DNA of 5,894 nucleotides from positions 1 through 5,894 of the forward strand of contig CAJPQU010000125.1 of NCBI GenBank assembly GCA_905372875.1. Reading direction: 5' to 3'. The stretch is from an uncultured Schwartzia sp. GTDB lineage: Bacteria > Bacillota > Negativicutes > Selenomonadales > Selenomonadaceae. Below the pieces are notes generated by a model. It saw nothing but the letters and a program-made list of their open reading frames with translations, did not search any database and was not told the origin of the DNA. Position 1 is the stretch's first letter. The number at the start of each line of letters is the position of its first letter. Below are positions 1 through 5,630 of this stretch, in pieces. The translations under genes and the position numbers were made by a program.

Positions 1-1073
1 GCATAAGCGAGCCCCTCTCCCACGCATAATCCTGCCCCTGTCATACGCACATGGGGCGGTTGTCCTTCATAGCAACCGACAAAGGCCAGCCTCTTAGCCG
101 CACGCGCCGTCTCAGCGAATTGATCCGCTTGTTCCGCAGAACATAATATCGTTACGCGAAGAGAAAAATCCTTCTCTTCACCAAAATCAAGAGTTTCCAC
201 CACAAGCGGATAAAGTTTCTCAAAGCTCTTTTGGACAGATTTTAACCCATATTGCTGACAAAAATCCATCATGCGCTGCCGATCCGGAGCGATACTGTAT
301 GCCTCGGGAGTAAACGCTACGGGTACATCGCAGACAATCGTAGCTAAACGCTTGGAGAGTTCCGCCTGTGCTTGATTTGCCATCAGCCGTTCTTGCAACT
401 TTTTTCCAGAAATATTAGCCAGATGGAGGAACACATCTTCTAAACTGCCATATTCCAAAAGGAGTTTTATCGCCGTTTTCTCCCCAACCCCCGGAACTCC
501 GGGAATGTTATCCGAGGTGTCACCCATCAAACCTTTAAGATCGATGAGACGAATGGGGGCAAAGCCGTATTCTTTATGAAAAGTCGCCTCATCAAAGAGC
601 ACCATATCCGAAATACCGCGTTTCGTGAAGAGAACGTTGACGAATGGGCGCACCAATTGCAGAGCATCTCGATCCCCCGTCACGATAAACGTTTCAAACT
701 TTCCGTCCGCCGCCGCTTTCGTAGCCAATGTTCCGATGATATCGTCTGCCTCGTAGCCGTCTAACTCCAAAAACGGGATCCCAAAACAGGTTAATAATTC
801 CCGCAAAAGCGGCACTTGTGGGGAAAATTCCGCCGGTGTTTCCTGCCGCGTCCCCTTATAATCCGCATAGAGATCGGTGCGAAAGGTGTGGCGGCTCTTA
901 TCAAACGCTACGACCATACCGTCGGGTTTATAATCCGCGATCAATTTCATCAACATGTTAGAAAAACCAAAAACGGCGTTCGTATATTCTCCTGTTGGGG
1001 CGGTCAGAAGCGGCAATGCATAAAACGCACGAAACATGAGGCTGCTGCCGTCCAATATCATCAGACGCTTCAT
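1..1073 (-). CDS. polA: DNA polymerase I, N-terminal part (5'-3' exonuclease domain plus start of the degenerate 3'-5' exonuclease domain); cut by the window edge
   Basis: DNA polymerase I removes RNA primers and damaged strands with its 5' nuclease and fills the gaps. The frame is open for 357 codons from ATG at 1071-1073 and runs off the left edge; family members are about 870-890 residues. Residues 1-290 form the 5'-3' exonuclease (FEN-like) domain: it begins MKRLMILDGSSLMFRAFYAL, and metal-ligand motifs AFDK (56-59), GYEADD (106-111), VTGDRDALQL (131-140) and GLMGDTSDNIPGVPGVGEKT (181-200, acidic residues plus helix-hairpin-helix) are all present. From about residue 305 the proofreading-like domain begins, but the expected Asp-x-Glu site reads FVGCYEG (331-337), so both catalytic acids appear lost, as in several Bacillota Pol I enzymes. 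The start is supported by AAAGGAA at 1081-1087, 7 nt upstream. It follows ldt and probably shares its transcript. Identity is near certain; polymerase-domain integrity cannot be judged here. Confidence 0.97.
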   Translation of the reverse strand, partial: MKRLMILDGSSLMFRAFYALPLLTAPTGEYTNAVFGFSNMLMKLIADYKPDGMVVAFDKSRHTFRTDLYADYKGTRQETPAEFSPQVPLLRELLTCFGIPFLELDGYEADDIIGTLATKAAADGKFETFIVTGDRDALQLVRPFVNVLFTKRGISDMVLFDEATFHKEYGFAPIRLIDLKGLMGDTSDNIPGVPGVGEKTAIKLLLEYGSLEDVFLHLANISGKKLQERLMANQAQAELSKRLATIVCDVPVAFTPEAYSIAPDRQRMMDFCQQYGLKSVQKSFEKLYPLVVETLDFGEEKDFSLRVTILCSAEQADQFAETARAAKRLAFVGCYEGQPPHVRMTGAGLCVGEGLAY

Positions 1074-1204
1074 TTTTTCGTTCCTTTCCCCTATGCCACG
1101 CTGAACAACACAGGCACCGTCTCTGCTTGATCCCACGAACCTTCTCCCCCTGATACAGCCGGATCGCCGAAGCGTCGGGATTCCGCTGGGTGCCAAGGAT
1201 CATA
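1074..1204 (-). other. Gap between ldt and polA: in-frame extension of ldt beyond its TAG stop, then the polA ribosome site
   Basis: Directly after the ldt TAG (1205-1207) the same frame stays open for 37 codons and ends at a second TAG (1091-1093), 17 nt before the polA ATG. The peptide would begin YDPWHPAESRRFGDPAV and end ETVPVLFSVA. The second stop sits where an operon gene usually ends relative to the next ribosome site, which suggests the gene may once have ended there, or that occasional readthrough occurs. The tail has no recognised domain. Another frame of the same stretch is also open, and 37 open codons is not rare by chance, so it may be plain spacer. No promoter or terminator was recognised here. 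Confidence 0.35.
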
Positions 1205-2158
1205 CTATGATGACAGAGGCGTCGCTGCCACAGTCTTCAGGTTAAGTTGATGTTCGGTGAAACGGATCTCGCCTCGCAAGGCAAAGAGTTTTTCCAGATC
1301 CTGTAACCGCACGAAAAGTCTCTGCCCGATGGAATACCCAGGCACCGTCCCCAGATCGGTCATCGCTGCACGTACGGTCGTATCCCAAACCACGTTCCGC
1401 TTTGTCACGACCGAAAGGGGCAGAGCTGGGACATAGATAACCCCTTCTCGTTCCAATGCACGCCCGGAAATCCATCGATCGTCGACAAACACACGATAGA
1501 CACGACCAATATAAGTGGGTTCCCCATCGGATTTTTCAATTTTCTCAAGGATATCCTCGTTGGAAAGGAAGGTGTTCAAACCATAAGGTTCCAGTTCTTC
1601 CCGCACCCCCGCTACATCCAGATACTGGCGACAGTATCCATCGGGATAAATATAGTATACTGACATCCCATCGTCCGTCTCTTCAATCACAAGACGCTCA
1701 TACCGAATTTCTACGGGAATGCCAATCTCCACCGCATCGAAGAGCTGCTCTACATCCTCCTCTCGCATGCGAACACAGCCGTTGGACACGTAACCGCCAA
1801 TACTGTCAGGCTGATTCGTACCATGAATGCCATAGTACCCATCCTTAAATTCCATCCACCGATATCCTAACGGATTGTCCTCGCCGGAAACGATTCGCTT
1901 CTTCAAATCCTTAGGATCCACCCATTCCGGATTTTCCTCTTTCGCCACAATGGTAAACATGCCCGTAGGCGTCGGCGTATCTATGCGTCCCGCGCCAATA
2001 TGATACATATACTTCTTTTTCCCATCCTGATAAAAAACTAAGATTCGACTCGCTAAATTGATGGTAATCTTTGCCCCCTCGTCCGCTTTAGCAGCGTTTC
2101 CCGCGTCTCCCCAAAAGATTATTGCTACCAGACAAAGGGCTAATACTTTCAAACACAT
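1205..2158 (-). CDS. Secreted L,D-transpeptidase (YkuD family) with C-terminal copper-amine-oxidase-like domain
   Basis: This is a 317-residue exported enzyme expected to make 3-3 peptidoglycan cross-links or to attach groups to the peptide stem outside the membrane. Residues 1-26 look like a signal peptide: Lys4, a hydrophobic core LALCLVAIIFW, then a likely cleavage after Ala-Lys-Ala at about 26. The YkuD domain spans about 29-153, with TPTPTGMFTI (61-70), IHGTN (111-115) carrying His112, and SNGCVRM (125-131) carrying the catalytic Cys128. After a linker with a coiled, acidic stretch, residues 222-308 (IYVPALPL, VVWDTT, LFVRLQDLEKLF) resemble the copper amine oxidase N-terminal-like domain often found on secreted Bacillota proteins, where it is thought to be structural or wall-associated. 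An in-frame TAA just upstream makes ATG 2156-2158 the earliest start; its ribosome site is weak (purine-rich GAAGAGAG about 10 nt away). The lipobox pattern is not met despite Cys9. The gene has its own promoter and precedes polA. The fold is certain; the exact substrate is unknown. Confidence 0.94.
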   Translation of the reverse strand: MCLKVLALCLVAIIFWGDAGNAAKADEGAKITINLASRILVFYQDGKKKYMYHIGAGRIDTPTPTGMFTIVAKEENPEWVDPKDLKKRIVSGEDNPLGYRWMEFKDGYYGIHGTNQPDSIGGYVSNGCVRMREEDVEQLFDAVEIGIPVEIRYERLVIEETDDGMSVYYIYPDGYCRQYLDVAGVREELEPYGLNTFLSNEDILEKIEKSDGEPTYIGRVYRVFVDDRWISGRALEREGVIYVPALPLSVVTKRNVVWDTTVRAAMTDLGTVPGYSIGQRLFVRLQDLEKLFALRGEIRFTEHQLNLKTVAATPLSS

Positions 2159-2222
2159 CGTGGATTCGCTCTCTTCCCCTTAAGTTTTGCCCATCGAACG
2201 GACGGCTTCCCCATGTGCTCAT

Positions 2223-2249
2223 ATTATACAAAATTCTTTTATCTTTGAA
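2223..2249 (-). promoter_or_regulatory. Probable sigma-A-type promoter for ldt-polA
   Basis: On the minus strand a perfect TATAAT lies at 2223-2228, in the 116-bp gap before ldt. Upstream candidates for the -35 box are weak: TTCAAA at 2244-2249 (15-bp spacing, 4 of 6 matches) or TGTTCA at 2246-2251 (17-bp spacing, 3 of 6). Transcription would begin near 2216, giving a leader of roughly 55-60 nt before the ldt ATG. No clear terminator separates this promoter from the gene upstream, so read-through from the ruv operon is also possible. Confidence 0.6.
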
Positions 2250-2274
2250 CATAGGAAGCAAATCCCCTGCTCAA

Positions 2275-2586
2275 TCAGTCGTCATAATGACTGATCCGTT
2301 GCACACCGACATAAAACAGCCAGAGAAAGAAAACAACAGCTCCTATCGACCCCACATAACGACAAAAGGGATCAATGAAACTCGTCTTCCAAAGCTGCGC
2401 GTCACCTTTCGTCCACATACCGAAAAAATTGACCATCCAACCTGTTTCAAATCCGGTCAACAGACATTTCCAAGAAGAAAATTTTCCCATTCTCCACAGG
2501 GGAATTAAAAATAAACAGCCAATAACGCCTAACGGCAAAGCATAGAGCGCCGCCCACCAAAATATCTCACCCGATTGCATCGCCAA
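2275..2586 (-). CDS. Small Trp-rich membrane protein of unknown function (103 aa)
   Basis: I do not recognise this protein. It has 103 residues with two clear membrane segments: about 9-31 (FWWAALYALPLGVIGCLFLI) and about 77-95 (YVGSIGAVVFFLWLFYVGV). Between them is a loop of about 45 residues with a semi-hydrophobic stretch (LLTGFETGWMVNFFGMW, 42-58) that may lie on the membrane surface. It has eight Trp and many Phe, and ends HYDD. By the positive-inside rule, Arg/Lys after segment 1 (WRMGKFSSWK) suggest the central loop is cytoplasmic. The start is TTG at 2584-2586, because AGGAGG sits 6 nt before it; ATG at 2578-2580 is the alternative, 12 nt from the same site. It follows queH by 27 nt and so is the likely last gene of the ruv operon. 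The strong ribosome site, coherent hydrophobic pattern and operon position support a real gene. No role can be assigned; proximity to ldt does not prove a wall function. Confidence 0.8.
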   Translation of the reverse strand: MAMQSGEIFWWAALYALPLGVIGCLFLIPLWRMGKFSSWKCLLTGFETGWMVNFFGMWTKGDAQLWKTSFIDPFCRYVGSIGAVVFFLWLFYVGVQRISHYDD

Positions 2587-2592
2587 CTATAT

Positions 2593-2598
2593 CCTCCT
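2593..2598 (-). promoter_or_regulatory. Strong Shine-Dalgarno site (AGGAGG) that decides the start of the 103-aa gene
   Basis: AGGAGG on the minus strand ends 6 nt before TTG (2584-2586) and 12 nt before the in-frame ATG (2578-2580). The first spacing is in the usual range, so the protein probably begins at TTG (fMet-Ala-Met-Gln-Ser). The ATG is the fallback start and removes only two residues. Confidence 0.75.
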
Positions 2599-2613
2599 GA
2601 ATACTTCGTAACG

Positions 2614-3216
2614 TCAGCCTGTTACTGCCAGCAATTGACGCTTATGCTCTTTCGCTAACTTTTTTCGCGCTTTTCGTATTTCTTTGCTATAACGCTCCTC
2701 TTCACTGAAGATACAGCCACAATAAGGCTGCCGGTATAGGGCAAGGTGACGGCTTATATCGATGCCCTCTTGCCATCCGAGACGAAAGTCTTCATAATAG
2801 AACTCCACGCCGTACCGCTGCGCGAATCGCAATGCGGTTTCTCGCATGAGATCATGCTGCTGGTAAATGCTGTAAAAGAGTGTCGAAGTAAACGCGGTAA
2901 AACCATTCTCCGCTGCATATCGAGCTGCTTCGCTCAACCGCCAAGTATAGCACATACGACAGCGTCCATTTTCTGACGCCTCTGCCGCCAACGCTTTTCG
3001 CAAAAAATCCCGAAGGTGGTACTGTTCCTCCGTACGGATTTCCATACTTACCTTCCCCGCAAATTCTTTGGCAGTTTCCAGACGTTGTTCCCATTCCTTA
3101 TAGGGATGAATATTGGGATTAAAAAACCAACCGATCGGTTCCAACCCCTCTTCTCTTAGGCGTTTTACCGGATAACAAGAACATGGGCCGCAGCACATAT
3201 GAAGCAAAAGTCTCAT
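2614..3216 (-). CDS. queH: Epoxyqueuosine reductase QueH
   Basis: QueH (formerly DUF208) carries out the last step of queuosine synthesis, reducing epoxyqueuosine at the wobble base of tRNAs for Asn, Asp, His and Tyr. It is unrelated to the cobalamin-dependent QueG and acts in the cytoplasm. The 200-residue protein shows the family cysteine pattern: MCCGPCSC near the N-terminus (Cys8, 9, 12, 14), CRMCY (Cys86, Cys89) and YCGCIFSEEERY (Cys166, Cys168). Such cysteines bind an iron-sulfur cluster and a nearby iron in the characterised family. Other supporting segments are FFNPNIHPYKEW (31-42) and FTSTLFYSIYQQHDL (109-123). Length is normal. The C-terminus is Lys/Arg-rich (180-193), plausible for RNA contact. 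ATG 3214-3216 lies 6 nt after the ruvB stop, with GGAG at the ruvB end 9 nt upstream, so translation is probably coupled. Its location behind ruvCAB looks like operon convenience rather than shared function. Confidence 0.94.
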   Translation of the reverse strand: MRLLLHMCCGPCSCYPVKRLREEGLEPIGWFFNPNIHPYKEWEQRLETAKEFAGKVSMEIRTEEQYHLRDFLRKALAAEASENGRCRMCYTWRLSEAARYAAENGFTAFTSTLFYSIYQQHDLMRETALRFAQRYGVEFYYEDFRLGWQEGIDISRHLALYRQPYCGCIFSEEERYSKEIRKARKKLAKEHKRQLLAVTG

Positions 3217-3222
3217 AAATTT

Positions 3223-4266
3223 TCACTCCATCTCCTCAAAAAGTCTGTCCATTCCCTTCTCCGTCCCCGGATACGAAATACCTAAATGTTCATAGCCAGC
3301 CCGAGTGACGACACGTCCTCGAGGCGTCCGTATTAAAAATCCCAATTGCAATAAAAACGGCTCGTATACATCGGCAATCGTATCTGTTTCCTCACTGATC
3401 GCTGCCGCTAAAGTTTCCAATCCCACCGGACCTCCGTCAAATTTTGTGATCATGGTACGGAGCATGCGCCGGTCCGTTCGATCCAAGCCAACTTTGTCTA
3501 CTTTCAGTCGTTCCAAAGCACGATCGGCCAAGATGGCAGTGACCTCGCCGTCCCCTTCGATCTGTGCAAAGTCCCGCACCCGTTTCAAAAGGCGATTGGC
3601 CACCCGCGGTGTTCCGCGGGAACGGCGGGCAATCTCCGCTGCGCCGTGATCATCGATCTGAATTTTCAAAATATCCGCTGCGCGCCGAATGATCTCAACT
3701 AAATCTTCTATGCGATAATATTCCAAACGCTCAATAACGCCAAATCTATCCCGTAAGGGAGCTGCCAAAGCGCCGGCTCGAGTCGTTGCCCCTACTAAAG
3801 TAAAAGGCGCAATATCAAGGCGCAGAGAACGAGCGCTGGGACCTTTACCAATGACGATATCAAGCGCAAAATCTTCCATCGCTGAATACAGGACTTCCTC
3901 TACGCTATGAGACAAACGATGAATCTCATCGATAAAAAGCACATCATGTTCTCCTAAATTTGTCAGCAGCGCCGCCAAATCACCAGAGCGTTCAATCGCG
4001 GGCCCCGAGGTCACCCGAAAATTTACCCCTAATTCATTGGCGATGATCCCCGCCAATGTCGTCTTGCCAAGCCCTGGTGGGCCGTAGAGCAGGACATGAT
4101 CCAATGCCTCGCCACGCTTCATAGCCGCTTGAATAAACACCATCAGATTGTCCTTGGCTTGTTGTTGCCCAATATATTCCCGAAATTTTCGAGGACGCAG
4201 ACTGTACTGCCAATCATCCGCTGCCTGCTCCTCCATCGCTATAATACGGTCCTCCCGCTCATCCAC
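3223..4266 (-). CDS. ruvB: Holliday junction branch-migration ATPase RuvB
   Basis: RuvB is the AAA+ motor that forms hexameric rings on the DNA arms of a RuvA-bound Holliday junction and drives branch migration by ATP hydrolysis. The 347-residue protein has the full family layout: YSLRPRKFREYIGQ (21-34), Walker A GPPGLGKT (62-69), Walker B LFIDEIH (110-116), sensor 1 GATTR (159-163), the arginine-finger segment APLRDRFG (169-176) with Arg174, sensor 2 around SRGTPRVANR (216-225), and a C-terminal winged-helix DNA-binding domain (about 260-335) including RTPRGRVVT. All key residues are present. I take GTG 4264-4266 as the start: it gives MDER, as in Bacillus RuvB, and GGGAGGG lies 9 nt upstream within the end of ruvA. 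An in-frame ATG at codon 11 is the alternative. It begins 3 nt after the ruvA stop, suggesting coupled translation. Confidence 0.99.
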   Translation of the reverse strand: MDEREDRIIAMEEQAADDWQYSLRPRKFREYIGQQQAKDNLMVFIQAAMKRGEALDHVLLYGPPGLGKTTLAGIIANELGVNFRVTSGPAIERSGDLAALLTNLGEHDVLFIDEIHRLSHSVEEVLYSAMEDFALDIVIGKGPSARSLRLDIAPFTLVGATTRAGALAAPLRDRFGVIERLEYYRIEDLVEIIRRAADILKIQIDDHGAAEIARRSRGTPRVANRLLKRVRDFAQIEGDGEVTAILADRALERLKVDKVGLDRTDRRMLRTMITKFDGGPVGLETLAAAISEETDTIADVYEPFLLQLGFLIRTPRGRVVTRAGYEHLGISYPGTEKGMDRLFEEME

Positions 4267-4269
4267 CCG

Positions 4270-4869
4270 TCATTTCCCTCCCGCAAATTCATGCAACGCG
4301 AATCGAATTGTTTCCTCCGCCGTAGTACAATGGCTTGAGCGGCGCAGCACCGGTTCAACCTCCGTTGCCGAATACCCCAAAGATAAGAGGGCCGTCATGG
4401 CTTCTGCCAAGCGTGTTTCTCCTACCGGGAGCGTAAAATCTTCCGTCATTTCTTCGGTGGCGCTTCCTTCTGTCCGCACCTTATCTTTGAGTTCCAAAAT
4501 CATACGTTCCGCTGTTTTTTTTCCAATTCCCGGCAGTTTGGTCAAGGCGGCAAGCTGCTGCCCGCGAAGCGCTCGACATAAATCTTCAACCCCGATGGCC
4601 GACAAGATCCCCAACGCTACCTTCGGACCAATACCCGAAACGGAAATCAACATCTGAAAAATATCATACTCTGCCTGCTCAAAAAAACCATAGAGAAGCA
4701 GCGCATCCTCCCGCACCGAAAGGTGCGTATAAAGCAGCGTCTCATCTCCTAAATGAAGGCGGTCACGAGTCGCTGACGACAGGAAAATTCGATACCCGAC
4801 TCCCTGCACATCCAGAAAACAACAGTCCAGCGACAGCTCAGCTACTTTCCCGCGCAAAAATCCTATCAT
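4270..4869 (-). CDS. ruvA: Holliday junction-binding protein RuvA
   Basis: RuvA binds four-way junctions as a tetramer or octamer and loads RuvB. The 199-residue product has the three usual domains. An OB-fold (about 1-62) begins MIGFLRGKV and contains the acidic pin pair Glu54-Asp55 in SVREDALLLYGF. Two helix-hairpin-helix motifs follow: ISVSGIGPKVAL (75-86) and TKLPGIGKKTAERM (110-123). After a flexible linker (132-150, Glu/Thr-rich), the RuvB-binding domain III spans about 151-196 (LAEAMTALLSLGYSATEVEP). Length matches the family. ATG 4867-4869 has AGGAG (4877-4881) 7 nt upstream and lies 21 nt after the ruvC stop. Nothing looks broken or unusual. Confidence 0.99.
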   Translation of the reverse strand: MIGFLRGKVAELSLDCCFLDVQGVGYRIFLSSATRDRLHLGDETLLYTHLSVREDALLLYGFFEQAEYDIFQMLISVSGIGPKVALGILSAIGVEDLCRALRGQQLAALTKLPGIGKKTAERMILELKDKVRTEGSATEEMTEDFTLPVGETRLAEAMTALLSLGYSATEVEPVLRRSSHCTTAEETIRFALHEFAGGK

Positions 4870-4890
4870 CTGCCCTCTCCTACCCTGCTT

Positions 4891-5394
4891 TTATTTTTCC
4901 AGTTGATTGCGCCAGCGTAGACTGTCCATGGAGTGTAAGGTACAGACAGCAACAGCCAGTGCGTCCGCAACATCATCCGGTTTTGGCGGCACCGGAAGAT
5001 GAAGAAGCTTCGTAACCATGTAAATGATCTGTTCCTTTGTCGCTTTCCCATACCCAGTGACAGACTGCTTTACCTGTAGAGGCGTTCTTTCTACGATTTC
5101 CAATTGATTCTTAGCTGCTGCTAATAAAACAACGCCTCGGGCCTGCCCTACCGGAATCGCTGTTGTGACGTTACGATTAAAAAAAAGCTGCTCCACTCCC
5201 ATAGCGGCAGGATGATAAGTTTTGATGATATCGTCCAGCTCGTCGTATAATTTCAAAAGGCGATCTTCCATTCGCGCTTTGGGACTCGTGGTAATGGCCC
5301 CGTAAGCACGGGGAATCAAACGGCTTCCCGAAGCAGCTTCTACCACTCCATATCCGCATATTGCCGTTCCCGGATCAATGCCCAAAACCAACAT
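4891..5394 (-). CDS. ruvC: Holliday junction resolvase RuvC
   Basis: RuvC is the dimeric RNase H-fold endonuclease that nicks two opposed strands of a Holliday junction to resolve it, working with RuvAB. The 167-residue protein carries the four acidic catalytic residues in their usual places: Asp7 in GIDPGTAICGYGV, Glu68 in MGVEQLFFNRNV, and Asp141 and Asp144 in KPDDVADALAVAV. The conserved GQARGVVLLAA (83-93) and KQSVTGYGKATKEQ (109-122) segments, the latter holding basic residues near the junction, are intact. A TGA in frame four codons upstream leaves ATG 5392-5394 as the natural start, placing Asp7 at the position seen in E. coli. Its ribosome site is poor: GGGAG is 13 nt away, with only GAGAAG closer. 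As first gene of the ruvCAB-queH-orf103 operon it may therefore be translated modestly. Confidence 0.99.
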   Translation of the reverse strand: MLVLGIDPGTAICGYGVVEAASGSRLIPRAYGAITTSPKARMEDRLLKLYDELDDIIKTYHPAAMGVEQLFFNRNVTTAIPVGQARGVVLLAAAKNQLEIVERTPLQVKQSVTGYGKATKEQIIYMVTKLLHLPVPPKPDDVADALAVAVCTLHSMDSLRWRNQLEK

Positions 5395-5460
5395 CCCGTC
5401 TTCTCAGCTCCCATCTCTTTGAAAAACACTTCCTTTCGGTTGCGTTCACTAAGTATTCAT

Positions 5461-5489
5461 ATTATATCATGAATTAAAGGGCATTGCAC
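5461..5489 (-). promoter_or_regulatory. Extended -10 promoter of the ruvCAB-queH operon
   Basis: The minus strand reads TGATATAAT at 5461-5469, a perfect TATAAT with the TG-n extension that strengthens sigma-A promoters. The hexamer 17 bp upstream (5484-5489, GTGCAA) matches the -35 consensus at only three positions, consistent with reliance on the extended -10. Transcription would begin near 5454. The -35 region lies inside a perfect palindrome, which hints at regulation. Confidence 0.7.
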
Positions 5490-5496
5490 TGCAATG
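5482..5496. repeat. Palindrome CATTGC-ACT-GCAATG over the ruvC -35 region, possible operator
   Basis: Two perfect 6-bp arms flank a 3-bp centre. The palindrome covers the -35 hexamer of the ruvC promoter, the usual place for a dimeric repressor or activator. It does not resemble the Bacillota LexA box (GAAC-N4-GTTC). Overlapping it is an alternative inverted repeat, GCACT (5486-5490) with AGTGC (5498-5502), and GGCA/TGCC (5480-5483, 5500-5503) encloses both. As it is upstream of the predicted start site it would act as DNA, not as RNA in the ruv transcript. Confidence 0.4.
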
Positions 5497-5579
5497 AAGT
5501 GCCTGTATGGGGCGAATAATCAAGCCAAAGGTAACAGAGTCTTATAGGAAATCACAGATTCACAATAGGGCAGTAAAGG

Positions 5580-5620
5580 AAGGGAGCTGTCACACGTCGT
5601 TGAACATGCAACAGCCCCTC
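5580..5620 (-). terminator. Long imperfect hairpin after rodA, possible weak terminator
   Basis: On the minus strand GAGGGGCTGTTGCATG pairs with CGTGTGACAGCTCCCTT around an 8-nt loop: an 11-bp stem with three G-U wobbles, then a bulged U and about five more pairs. It lies 10 nt after the rodA stop, where a terminator is expected, but the following sequence (CCTTTACTGCC) lacks a run of U. It could instead be a Rho-dependent or 3'-end-protecting structure. Confidence 0.4.
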
Positions 5621-5630
5621 AAACAGACCA

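Larger units (their letters stand above)
5395..5630 (-). other. 236-bp gap between rodA and ruvC: hairpin, palindrome, promoter and leader, no gene
   Basis: No credible protein or RNA gene was found. In transcription order (minus strand) the gap holds a long imperfect hairpin (5580-5620), a stretch with no clear signal apart from a short direct repeat TCACA-GAT-TCACA (plus strand, 5552-5564), a 15-bp palindrome (5482-5496), an extended -10 promoter (5461-5469), and a leader of about 60 nt before ruvC. A yebC gene, often upstream of ruvC in other bacteria, is absent here. Confidence 0.75.

Noticed and set aside
480..500. Possible frameshift in polA at a run of Cs
   Set aside because: Reading the run carefully keeps the frame intact through GVPGVGEKTAIKLL; no stop appears before the window edge.
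958..1203. 81-codon minus-strand frame starting in the ldt-polA gap and running into polA
   Set aside because: It overlaps the certain polA start in another frame for over 100 nt, has no ribosome site, and its Cys/Arg-rich composition is typical of a shadow frame.
1205..1207. TAG as a pyrrolysine codon
   Set aside because: No pyrrolysine genes are in the window and L,D-transpeptidases are not known pyrrolysine proteins; ordinary termination is far more likely.
1456..1848. 130-codon plus-strand frame
   Set aside because: Entirely antisense to the L,D-transpeptidase, His/Arg/Pro-rich and low-quality composition; no supporting signals.
2159..2222. Riboswitch or attenuator in the ldt leader
   Set aside because: The leader is only about 57 nt and shows no convincing stem or known aptamer pattern.
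2122..2508. 128-codon plus-strand frame across the gap before ldt
   Set aside because: Antisense to the 103-aa gene and to the ldt start, no ribosome site or promoter seen; the minus-strand gene has much better signals.
4148..4657. 169-codon plus-strand frame
   Set aside because: Antisense to ruvA and the start of ruvB, Ser/Arg-rich, a by-product of codon bias in the true genes.
4866..5051. 61-codon minus-strand frame within ruvC
   Set aside because: Overlaps ruvC in another frame, basic and Trp-rich shadow without its own ribosome site.
5395..5460. LexA (SOS) box in the ruvC leader, near GTGAACGCAACC
   Set aside because: Only the GAAC half is present; the GTTC half at the 4-nt spacing is missing.
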